Below are positions 50,783 through 57,664 of a DNA stretch of 57,664 nucleotides, one piece after another (position 1 is the first letter of the stretch; every line of letters begins with the position of its first letter). A program made the position numbers and the translations under genes. The notes under the pieces are model-generated. The model did not search any database and was not told where the DNA came from. It worked only from the letters and a program-made list of their open reading frames with translations. The stretch comes from JABFXC01 sp045804265 (lineage in GTDB: Bacteria; Gemmatimonadota; Gemmatimonadetes; Gemmatimonadales; Gemmatimonadaceae), in contig JBJMNK010000071.1 of the NCBI GenBank assembly GCA_045804265.1, positions 1 through 57,664 of the forward strand, written 5' to 3'.

Positions 50783-52006
50783 ATGCGATTCAGCACCATC
50801 CTCCGCGCCCTCGCGCCCGTTGCCGTCGTCACGCTCCTCGCCTGTCACGATGCCGCCAGCCCCAAGCCCCGCTCGGGATCGCCGTTGATTCCGGTGATCG
50901 GCCAGGGCGTCGTGAATGAGCGCTACACCTCCGAGCTCAACGTGCGCGGGTCATACGCGTACACCGGGTCGTGGTGGGCGGGCAGCGGCGTCCGCGGCAA
51001 TGCGGTGAAGATCTGGAACATCGCGAGCGGCATTCCGGTTCTCGTCGATTCGCTCATCGTTCCGAGCTACGTGTCGACCACTTCGCCCGTCTCGACCACC
51101 GGTGACGTCCAGGTCTCCGACGATGGCACGCTCCTCGGCGTTGCCACCGAACGTTTCGGCGGGTCGTTCGTGCTCTACTCGCTCGCTGATCCAGCGCATC
51201 CCACGCTGGTCTCGCAGTTCCATTCTGCCGACACTGATCCCGGCGTGCACACCGCCGAGATCGCGCGCGTGAAGGGGACGCTGTACGCCTTTCTCGACAT
51301 CGATCCAAATGGAAGCCAGGTCCCGGCCAAGCTCGTCGTCCTCGACCTGAGCGATCCCGCGCATCCTGTACAGCTCCTCGCGCGTGTCATGGGTACGCCC
51401 TTCGTCCACGATGTCTTCGTGCGCGATTCGCTCCTCTTCACCGCGCTCTGGGACGGTGGGCTTTCCATCTGGGACATCGGCGGCTCGCGCGGCGGGAATC
51501 CAGCCAATCCGATCTTCATCTCGAACGTCGCCACCGTCGGCGGTGAGGTCCATAACGTCTGGTGGTTCAACGACCCGTCCAGCGGCAGCAAGCGCTTCGT
51601 CTTCGTTGGGCAGGAAGGACCGGCCACCCTGTTTGCCGGATCGTCAGGCGACATCCACGTCGTCGACATCTCGACCATCACCGCTCCGCACGAGGTCGCG
51701 GTCTACTCCCTCCCCGGCGCCGGCACGCACAATTTCTCCGTCGATGAAGCGAGTGGAGTCTTGTATGCCGCGTATTACAACGCCGGTGTCCGAGCCCTCG
51801 ACGTTCGCGGTGATCTGTCGAGCTGCAGCGCGAATGCGCGCCTGAGCGACGGCCGCTGCAATCTTGGCACAGCCGGTCGCGAGATCGGCCACGCACTCGA
51901 CCAGGGCAATTTCATCTGGGGAGTGCAATGGGTCGGCAATCGGCTCTATGCCTCGGACATGCTGCACGGTCTCTGGGTGCTCGATGTGACCGCGCTGCGT
52001 CGCTGA
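50783..52006 (+). CDS. LVIVD-repeat beta-propeller lipoprotein
   Basis: The 407-residue product begins MRFSTILRALAPVAVVTLLAC, a lipoprotein signal (lipobox LLAC). The body has repeated propeller motifs such as VRGSYAYTGSWWAG, VKIWNIAS, LYSLADPAHPTLV, KLVVLDLSDPAHPVQL, LSIWDIGG and ASDMLHGLWVLDV, typical of LVIVD-repeat surface proteins. It should sit on the outer membrane or in the periplasm as a binding scaffold. In-frame ATGs at 50738 and 50753 are possible starts, but 50783 gives the best signal length. Confidence 0.8.
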   Translation: MRFSTILRALAPVAVVTLLACHDAASPKPRSGSPLIPVIGQGVVNERYTSELNVRGSYAYTGSWWAGSGVRGNAVKIWNIASGIPVLVDSLIVPSYVSTTSPVSTTGDVQVSDDGTLLGVATERFGGSFVLYSLADPAHPTLVSQFHSADTDPGVHTAEIARVKGTLYAFLDIDPNGSQVPAKLVVLDLSDPAHPVQLLARVMGTPFVHDVFVRDSLLFTALWDGGLSIWDIGGSRGGNPANPIFISNVATVGGEVHNVWWFNDPSSGSKRFVFVGQEGPATLFAGSSGDIHVVDISTITAPHEVAVYSLPGAGTHNFSVDEASGVLYAAYYNAGVRALDVRGDLSSCSANARLSDGRCNLGTAGREIGHALDQGNFIWGVQWVGNRLYASDMLHGLWVLDVTALRR

Positions 52007-52160
52007 TCACCATTCGCTCGACTCCTGAGTGAGCCGAGAGCGGTTCGGCAGCACATGCCGGAGCGCCTTCGCCGTTTCCCCCGTTATCTTTCGATCTTCT
52101 CGAGACCCTGGCGGTTCTCCCCGCCTCTGGGCCTGCCCCCGCCCCCCGTCGCGGATCGTC

Positions 52161-54338
52161 ATGCGCATTCGATTCTCAGTCACCGCCATTACCGCGGCAT
52201 CGCTGCCGCTACTCCAGGCCGGCGCGCAGCAGGCTGCGTCGCGCGCGCCGAAACGCGCATTCACGCCCGCCGACTGGTACCGCCTGACGACGGTGAGCAC
52301 GCCGGCGCTCTCCCCCGATGGGAAGCGTGTCGCCTTCACCGTCACCACGGTTCGCGAGGCGGAGAACAAGCGACACAACGAGATCTGGGTCGCGTCCACC
52401 GCTGGCGGTGAGCCGCAGCGCTACACTTCGCCGGGCACGGAGAGCAGCAATCCTCGCTGGTCGCCTGACGGCGCGTATCTCTTCTTCACGTCGAAGCGCG
52501 AGGGAGGGAAGGGGACCACGTGGGCGCTGCGCATGGATCAACCGTCGGGCGAGGCGGTCCAGCTCGAGAACTATCCTGCCGGCTCGGTTCCGCTCGACCG
52601 CCGCTTCGCTGTCTGGAGCGACACCGTCGCCGCCGACACGACGGCGGATTCCTCGAAGACCAAGGATCCATTCTCCGTGATGGGCGCAACCGCCCGTCCG
52701 CCGTACGGCGCGATCACGCATCCCGTCGACCCGAAGCGGTTCGACGGGCGTCACATTGTGGACCTCAGCTACAAGTCGAACGATCGCGGCTTCCTGCCTA
52801 ACCGTTGGACCGCGCGCCGCTGGAACGCGTCGCAGCTCTGGCTGCAGCGCTTCGATGGCTCGGCCAAGCAGCAGCTCACCACCACCGCGTACTCGCACCG
52901 TCAGGCAGTCGTGTCGCCCGACGGCAAGTGGATCGCGTTCGTCGCCGACGCACGTCTTCGCTCCGACTCCGCCGTTCAGGCCGAGCGTGACTCGCTCGCG
53001 CTCCTGCCGTACGACAGTGCTCGCGACAACAAGCCGCGCAACGACGACGATGTCTACGTCGTTCCGGTCGCCGGTGGGGCACCACGGAAGCTCGCCGACC
53101 TCGCCGGCGACGAGAACGATCTCGCCTGGTCGCCCGACGGCCAGCGCGTCGCGGTCACCGCTTCACCGACGCGTACCAGCTCGACGCGCCTCTACACGAT
53201 CGACGTCCGCAGCGGCGCGGTGGTCAACGTCCTTGGTGACTGGCGCTACGAGCCGTCCAACATCTTCTGGCTGCCGTCGGGCGACATCCTCTTCGACGCC
53301 GAAGTCGGCGGTCGCGGCGCGATCTTTCGAGTGTCGTCACGCGGCGGGACGCCGCTCGAGCTGGTTGGTGGTCGCCGCGTGATTCGCGGACTGACGTCGG
53401 ATCCCGCCCGCACGCGCCTCGCGTACGTGTCGTCATCGATGGACACGCCGATGGAGCTGTACGTCGCCGACATCGACGGCCGGAACCAGCGCCGACTCAC
53501 CTCCTTCAACGACAAGGTCACCTCCGAGATCGCATTCTCGAACGCGGATCGCTTCACCTACCAGTCGGTCGGCGGGCTCGAGATCGAGGGCTGGCTGATG
53601 AAGCCGTTCGGCTACCAGCCGGGGAAGAAGTATCCGCTCGTGCTCTACATCCATGGCGGCCCGCACTCGTCGTACGATGAGGGCTGGTTCGACGAGTTCC
53701 AGAATCTCGCCGGCGCCGGGATGTTCGTCCTCTTCACGAACCCGCGCGGCTCGTCCGGCTATGGCGCCGACTTCACCTATTCGACGCGAGGGCGCTGGGG
53801 CGCGGAGGACTATCAGGATCTGATGAAGGCAGTCGACATCGCCTCCGTCCGCCCCGACGTCGACAGCACGCGGATGGGCGTGACCGGTGGATCGTATGGC
53901 GGATTCATGACCGCGTGGATCACCGGCCACACCAATCGCTTCAAGGCTGCCGAGACCGACCGCATGATCAGCAACTGGTTCTCGTGGTACGGCAGCACCG
54001 ACGTCCAGGGGCTCACCGAGTTCGAGTTCTTCGGCAAGCCGTGGGAGAATCGCGCGATGTACGACACGCTCTCGCCGATCCGCTTCGTCGACCGCGTACG
54101 CACGCCGACGCTGATGGTGCAGTCCGAGGAAGACTATCGCGCCCCGATGCCCGATGCGGAGCAGTGGTACATGGCGCTTCGCAAGCGCGGCGTCCCGGTC
54201 GAGTTCGTACGCTATCCGCGTTCGACCCATGAGCTTTCCCGCAGCGGCGAACCCTGGCTCCTCGTTGACCGGCTCGGGCGTCTCCGCCAGTGGTTCAGCT
54301 ACTGGCTCGACGAGCATCCGCCGGTCGCGACCCGTTGA
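52161..54338 (+). CDS. Secreted S9 peptidase (second paralogue)
   Basis: The 725-residue exported peptidase has a signal peptide (MRIRFSVTAITAASLPLLQA, cut near GAQQ), a TolB-like propeller (about 30-440) and an alpha/beta-hydrolase domain with Ser578 in VTGGSYGGFM, Asp658 in QSEEDYRAP and His690 in STHELSRSG. This is the acylaminoacyl-peptidase/DPP branch of S9, different from the paralogue at 10417. It probably breaks down short peptides in the periplasm. It stands directly before the lytic transglycosylase, with an octamer copy (54341) in the gap. Confidence 0.93.
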   Translation: MRIRFSVTAITAASLPLLQAGAQQAASRAPKRAFTPADWYRLTTVSTPALSPDGKRVAFTVTTVREAENKRHNEIWVASTAGGEPQRYTSPGTESSNPRWSPDGAYLFFTSKREGGKGTTWALRMDQPSGEAVQLENYPAGSVPLDRRFAVWSDTVAADTTADSSKTKDPFSVMGATARPPYGAITHPVDPKRFDGRHIVDLSYKSNDRGFLPNRWTARRWNASQLWLQRFDGSAKQQLTTTAYSHRQAVVSPDGKWIAFVADARLRSDSAVQAERDSLALLPYDSARDNKPRNDDDVYVVPVAGGAPRKLADLAGDENDLAWSPDGQRVAVTASPTRTSSTRLYTIDVRSGAVVNVLGDWRYEPSNIFWLPSGDILFDAEVGGRGAIFRVSSRGGTPLELVGGRRVIRGLTSDPARTRLAYVSSSMDTPMELYVADIDGRNQRRLTSFNDKVTSEIAFSNADRFTYQSVGGLEIEGWLMKPFGYQPGKKYPLVLYIHGGPHSSYDEGWFDEFQNLAGAGMFVLFTNPRGSSGYGADFTYSTRGRWGAEDYQDLMKAVDIASVRPDVDSTRMGVTGGSYGGFMTAWITGHTNRFKAAETDRMISNWFSWYGSTDVQGLTEFEFFGKPWENRAMYDTLSPIRFVDRVRTPTLMVQSEEDYRAPMPDAEQWYMALRKRGVPVEFVRYPRSTHELSRSGEPWLLVDRLGRLRQWFSYWLDEHPPVATR

Positions 54339-54355
54339 CCGCCTAACGGTCGTCC

Positions 54356-56644
54356 GTGGTCTTCGCTCAGCTCGCGCGGCTCTGCTTCGTCGTCCTCTGT
54401 TCCGGGGACGCCTGCCGAGCCGCGCCCGCATCCAACGACTCGATGGTCGTCGTCCGCACCGCGGACACCACCGTCGTCACCGCCTGCGACGCGCTCGCCC
54501 AGGGGCGCGCATGGCGCGCCAGCCGCGCCCTCGCGCCTGTGCTCCACGATCCGCAGCGGCGCACCCCTGACGTCGTCCTTCTCGCCGCCACCGCCGCGGG
54601 CGAGTGGCGCGGGTGGGACGAGGTCGACTCGCTGCTCACCGGCCAGCCCTGGATCGACACGCTGCAGGCCGGTCGCGGGCGAGTCCTGCTCGCACGGTCG
54701 GCGCTCGAGCAGGGCGAGGACTCTCTCGCCCGCGTCCACGCCGAAGCCGCGGTTGCCAGTGCGACTGACTCGCGCGAGCGCGGGCGCAGGATGGTCATCC
54801 TCGCTCGCGCGCTCGATCGCATCGGCATTCGCGACAGTGCCCGTGCGTCGTACGTTCGCGCGAGTCGCGGGCTGCCTGACATCTCCGACTGGCTGATCCT
54901 CCGCGCCGCCGCCCTCACGCCCGACGCGAGCCGCCGGCGTCCGCTCTACGACTTGCTCTCGCTCCCCGCCGCCATCGAACGCGCGCCTCGCGTCGAGGGA
55001 CAGGCGCTCGAGGCGGTCGACGGCGACCTCGCCGCCGCCGCGCACAAGTATCGCGAGCTCGGACTCACCGCGCAGGCGCTTCGCCTTCGCGCCATCGACG
55101 CCTCCACCGTCGCCCAGCGCGCTGCCGTTAGGCACGAGCTCGTCACCATCGTCGCGACCTCGCCGGGGTCGCCGTTCGCCAACGAGGCGATCGCCGTGCT
55201 CGACGAGCGTTTCCCCACGCTCTCGGGCGGCGAGAACCTCATCCTCGCCCGCAGCCTCGCCGTGAGCGGCCCCTTTCCACGCGCCGCGGCGCTGTTCAAG
55301 CGCGCGATCGCCGGCCATCGGGCGACGACCGCGGATCGCTTTCAGTACGCCGTCGTCCTGCGGCGCATCAATCATCATCGCGCTGCGATCGAGGTGCTCG
55401 CGCGAATCAATGCTCCGCGCACGCTCGCTGCCGATGCCGCGCTCCTTCGCGCGCGATCGCTGCTCGAGATCGATCGCGACGCGGCGGCGAAGAAGCTGCT
55501 CCGCACCATTCCCAAGCGCTTTCCCAACGACACCGCGGCGGTCGCGGGCGCGCTCTACTTGCTCGCCGATCTCGCTACCGACGAGAAGCGCGATCTTGCG
55601 GCCCGCGACGCGATGCGCGATGTCGCGAAGCGTTATCCAACCAGCCGCCTCGCCCCGACCGCGAGCTTCCGCGCCGCGCTGATCGCCTACGTGCACGGCC
55701 ACGCCGCGACCGCTGCCAACGAGCTCGATACGCTCGCTGTCCGCTATGACCAGAGCAGCGAAACGCTCGCTGCCCTGTACTGGTCGGGCCGTGCATGGGA
55801 GCGGGCCGGCGACAGCGCTCGTGCCGTCGTTCGCTGGAACCAGTTGCTCGCGCGCGATCCGCTCTCGTACTACTCGGCGCAGGCCGCACGCCGGCTCGGT
55901 CAGCAGCCATGGGCGCCGCCTGATGCGCCTGACGTCTTTCCTGACGTCGCCGTCGTCGACAGCATCTTCCGCCGCACCGATGAGTTGATGCGCCTCGGCA
56001 TGGATTACGAAGCGAAACTCGAGTTCGATGTCGCGCTGCGCGACGCCGCGAGCTCCACGGATCGGATGCTCGCGACCGCCGCCGCATTCCGCGATCGCGG
56101 CCAGACGACGCGCACCATCAGCCTCGGTTGGAAGGTTATCGCCCGCGGCGAGCGTGATGCGCGCGCCTATCGGCTCGTGTACCCGGTAGTCCTCGGCGAC
56201 GCGATCATCGCCGAGTCGAGGCTTCGCCGCGTCGATCCTGCCCTCGTCGCCGCGATCATTCGCCAGGAGTCGAGCTTCAATCCCTCGGCGACCAGCGGTC
56301 CCGGCGCGCGCGGCCTGATGCAGGTGATGCCGTCGATCGGCAAGGCGATCGCGCGCGGGCTGCGCTATCCGTACTGGAATCCCGATCTGCTCTATGAGCC
56401 CGACGTGAATCTCGAGCTCGGGATCAACCATCTCCGGTCGATGCTCGCCGGGCGCGATCCGATCCGCGCGCTTGCCGCCTACAACGCCGGCGATGGCCGC
56501 GTCGCCCGCTGGTCGAAAAAGCCGGGCGCCGGCGATCCAGAGCTGTTCATCGAGCGCATCCCCTTCGTCGAGACCCGCGACTACGTCCGCATCGTCCTGC
56601 GGAACCGCGACCTGTATCGCGCGCTGTACTTCAGCGCGCCCTGA
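54356..56644 (+). CDS. Soluble lytic murein transglycosylase (Slt-like)
   Basis: The 762-residue exported enzyme starts at a GTG with a short hydrophobic signal (about 1-23). It continues with a long alpha-superhelix of TPR-like repeats (about 35-600) and a C-terminal SLT domain with catalytic Glu638 in IRQESSFNP, GARGLMQVMP and AAYNAGDGRVARW. It cleaves the glycan strand of peptidoglycan with formation of 1,6-anhydro-MurNAc. Its length is somewhat greater than E. coli Slt70. It converges with arfB, 9 bases apart. Confidence 0.92.
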   Translation: MVFAQLARLCFVVLCSGDACRAAPASNDSMVVVRTADTTVVTACDALAQGRAWRASRALAPVLHDPQRRTPDVVLLAATAAGEWRGWDEVDSLLTGQPWIDTLQAGRGRVLLARSALEQGEDSLARVHAEAAVASATDSRERGRRMVILARALDRIGIRDSARASYVRASRGLPDISDWLILRAAALTPDASRRRPLYDLLSLPAAIERAPRVEGQALEAVDGDLAAAAHKYRELGLTAQALRLRAIDASTVAQRAAVRHELVTIVATSPGSPFANEAIAVLDERFPTLSGGENLILARSLAVSGPFPRAAALFKRAIAGHRATTADRFQYAVVLRRINHHRAAIEVLARINAPRTLAADAALLRARSLLEIDRDAAAKKLLRTIPKRFPNDTAAVAGALYLLADLATDEKRDLAARDAMRDVAKRYPTSRLAPTASFRAALIAYVHGHAATAANELDTLAVRYDQSSETLAALYWSGRAWERAGDSARAVVRWNQLLARDPLSYYSAQAARRLGQQPWAPPDAPDVFPDVAVVDSIFRRTDELMRLGMDYEAKLEFDVALRDAASSTDRMLATAAAFRDRGQTTRTISLGWKVIARGERDARAYRLVYPVVLGDAIIAESRLRRVDPALVAAIIRQESSFNPSATSGPGARGLMQVMPSIGKAIARGLRYPYWNPDLLYEPDVNLELGINHLRSMLAGRDPIRALAAYNAGDGRVARWSKKPGAGDPELFIERIPFVETRDYVRIVLRNRDLYRALYFSAP

Positions 56645-56653
56645 AGGGGCGCC

Positions 56654-57142
56654 TCAGTCCAGCCCCCGCCGGTTCCGCTTCCGCTCCGAGTTCCGCCGCT
56701 TCTCATCGAGCCGCTTTTCCTTCGACGCGCGCGACGGCTTCGTCTTCTTTCGGGGCTTCTCGCGATGAAGGGCCCCCGCCACCAGCTCGGCCATTCGCGC
56801 CTCCGCCGCCTCACGGTTCTGCAGCTGGCTCCGTCGGGCGCTCGACACCACGCGCAGCGTACCATCGGCGTCGATCCGCGTCGGGAGCTTTTCAATGATG
56901 CGTTGCCGCGTCGCGTCGTCGATCGCCCGGCTCTGCCTGACGTTCCAGCGCAGCTCGATCCGCGTGCTCGACGTGTTCACGTGCTGCCCGCCGGCGCCGC
57001 CGGCGCGTGACGCCCGTGCCTCGATTTCGATGCGCGGAATCGTCAGCTGGGGCGTGACGACGATCCCCGCAGTGGCTGGTCCGTCCGTCACCCCGGCGGT
57101 TGGCGCGTCGCTGCGCGGGCCGTCGCCCTGTCCATCCGTCAC
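56654..57142 (-). CDS. arfB: Alternative ribosome-rescue factor ArfB (YaeJ)
   Basis: The 162-residue protein has a release-factor-type domain with the catalytic GGQ at 51-53 (RAGGAGGQHVNTSSTRIEL) and a basic C-terminal tail (about 125-162, rich in Lys/Arg) that enters the empty mRNA channel. It frees ribosomes stalled without a stop codon by hydrolysing peptidyl-tRNA. Residues 1-28 are low-complexity, and a later start is possible. Its ATG overlaps the stop of the CorC-like gene upstream by 4 bases. Confidence 0.9.
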   Translation of the reverse strand: MTDGQGDGPRSDAPTAGVTDGPATAGIVVTPQLTIPRIEIEARASRAGGAGGQHVNTSSTRIELRWNVRQSRAIDDATRQRIIEKLPTRIDADGTLRVVSSARRSQLQNREAAEARMAELVAGALHREKPRKKTKPSRASKEKRLDEKRRNSERKRNRRGLD

Positions 57143-57664
57143 GCCCGCCTCCCGCCGTTAGGCTGCCCGTGAACGTCGCGCGTTGCGGCGCTGCGCCCCT
57201 GCGCGCGGATCACCCGCACGGCCGCGACCCGCCGCCCATCCATCGCCACGATTTCCAGCTCGCCGCCTGGAAAAGGTACCCGGTCGGCGATCTTCGGCAG
57301 CCGGCCCAGCTGGGCGAAGGTGTAGCCGCCTAACGTCGTCCATTCCCCCTCCGGCACGGGCACCCGATGGTCGCGGCGGACGTCCACCAGCGACATCGCG
57401 CCCGCCAGCTCGAGCACGCCGTCCGTTTCGATCGAAGTCCGCGTCGTCGCGTCGTATTCGTCGGCGATGTCGCCGATCACCTGCTCGACCAGGTCCTCGA
57501 GCGTCACCACCCCGGCCGTGCCGCCGTACTCGTCGAGCACGACCGCCATGTGCGCGCGGGTGCGGCGGAGATCCTCCATGACCCGCTCCGCCCGCCGGGA
57601 ATCGGGGACATACAGCGGTTCGCGCAGGTAGTGGCGCACGCTGAACGGCTCCGGTCCGCGCTCC
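57139..57664 (-). CDS. CorC/HlyC-family CBS-domain protein, C-terminal part
   Basis: The gene runs off the window end. Visible are part of the CBS pair (LYVPDSRRAERVMEDLRRTR, HMAVVLDEYGGTAGVVTLED, LVEQVIGDIADEYD) and the complete CorC_HlyC transporter-associated domain (TLGGYTFAQLGRLPKIADRV). This is the cytoplasmic part of CNNM/CorC-like proteins linked to Mg/Co efflux, usually preceded by a DUF21 membrane domain that would lie beyond base 57664. It overlaps arfB by 4 bases. Octamer copies lie at 57156 (within the 3' end) and 57328. Confidence 0.85.
   Translation of the reverse strand, partial: ERGPEPFSVRHYLREPLYVPDSRRAERVMEDLRRTRAHMAVVLDEYGGTAGVVTLEDLVEQVIGDIADEYDATTRTSIETDGVLELAGAMSLVDVRRDHRVPVPEGEWTTLGGYTFAQLGRLPKIADRVPFPGGELEIVAMDGRRVAAVRVIRAQGRSAATRDVHGQPNGGRRA

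Noticed and set aside
54299..56431. 710-residue open frame on the minus strand
   Set aside because: It is a codon shadow of the lytic transglycosylase. The translation is Arg/Glu-rich with no family motifs, while the plus frame has the full SLT domain.
225..57335. CGTTAGGC as telomere-like (TTAGGC) repeats
   Set aside because: Copies are single and spaced by about 1 kb, never in tandem.
225..57335. CGTTAGGC as a Chi- or KOPS-like polar motif
   Set aside because: Strand counts are 28:27 with no run of one orientation beyond what gene direction explains; polar motifs show strong skew. A skew over a full replichore was not testable here.
1..57664. CRISPR arrays and tRNA genes
   Set aside because: Repeats found are dispersed or palindromic, with no regularly spaced repeat-spacer array. 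No cloverleaf with a T-loop GTTCRANNC and acceptor pairing was recognised by eye; a tRNAscan run would settle it.

Overview
The window is a high-GC (I estimate near 70 percent), gene-dense stretch of a free-living, Gram-negative-type bacterial chromosome. Gene content suggests Gemmatimonadota: an Oar-like TonB receptor with an unusual C-terminal tail, tripartite efflux, secreted S9, M28 and M16 peptidases, many lipoproteins and a stressosome. That assignment is inference; no rRNA or other marker gene is present. Almost every gene looks intact. Only the first (threonine synthase) and last (CorC-like CBS protein) are cut by the window ends.

Layout. 1-3416: thrC end, a haem-oxygenase-fold enzyme coupled to a PAS hybrid histidine kinase. 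3517-3740: a gene-less long hairpin element. 3910-7509: YciE-like ferritin, ClC channel with CBS domains, aldose epimerase. 7669-10232: proline-rich lipoprotein, then KDPG aldolase and KDG kinase (lower Entner-Doudoroff arm). 10417-16718: S9 peptidase, lipoprotein, aldo-keto reductase, two PAP2 phosphatases and a beta-propeller. 16762-17503: a four-helix-bundle (S23) gene enclosed by long inverted repeats. 17523-25638 (minus): HD phosphohydrolase, response regulator, sensor kinase, TolC, adaptor, RND pump. 25805-26541: MscL with a zinc ribbon, DUF486 protein. 26608-32294 (minus): stressosome operon RsbR-RsbS-RsbT-RsbX-like followed by two histidine kinases. 32672-34888: AP2-like basic protein, M28 peptidase. 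34903-36624 (minus): unknown membrane protein. 36890-40410: active plus inactive M16 peptidase pair. 40596-46016: TonB receptor, DigH-like glycoside hydrolase. 46059-48882: Hsp15-like S4 protein and a quinone-detoxification trio resembling mhqNOD. 48976-57664: DUF4442 protein, His/Met-rich outer-membrane protein, LVIVD propeller lipoprotein, second S9 peptidase, lytic transglycosylase, ArfB, CorC-like protein.

The most striking signal is not a gene. The octamer CGTTAGGC (reverse complement GCCTAACG) occurs exactly 55 times by my eye count, about once per kb, evenly on both strands (28:27), against roughly 2 expected from base composition. It supplies most of the rare TTA leucine codons I noticed, supplies stop codons for several genes, and forms inverted pairs at gene ends. 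A sister form, CGTCAGGC, is also enriched. This is the profile of an uptake-type or other genome-wide signature sequence. I know of no published description of it. The second candidate is the S23 gene between about 105-bp inverted repeats, which looks like an rRNA-type intervening sequence sitting outside any rRNA gene.
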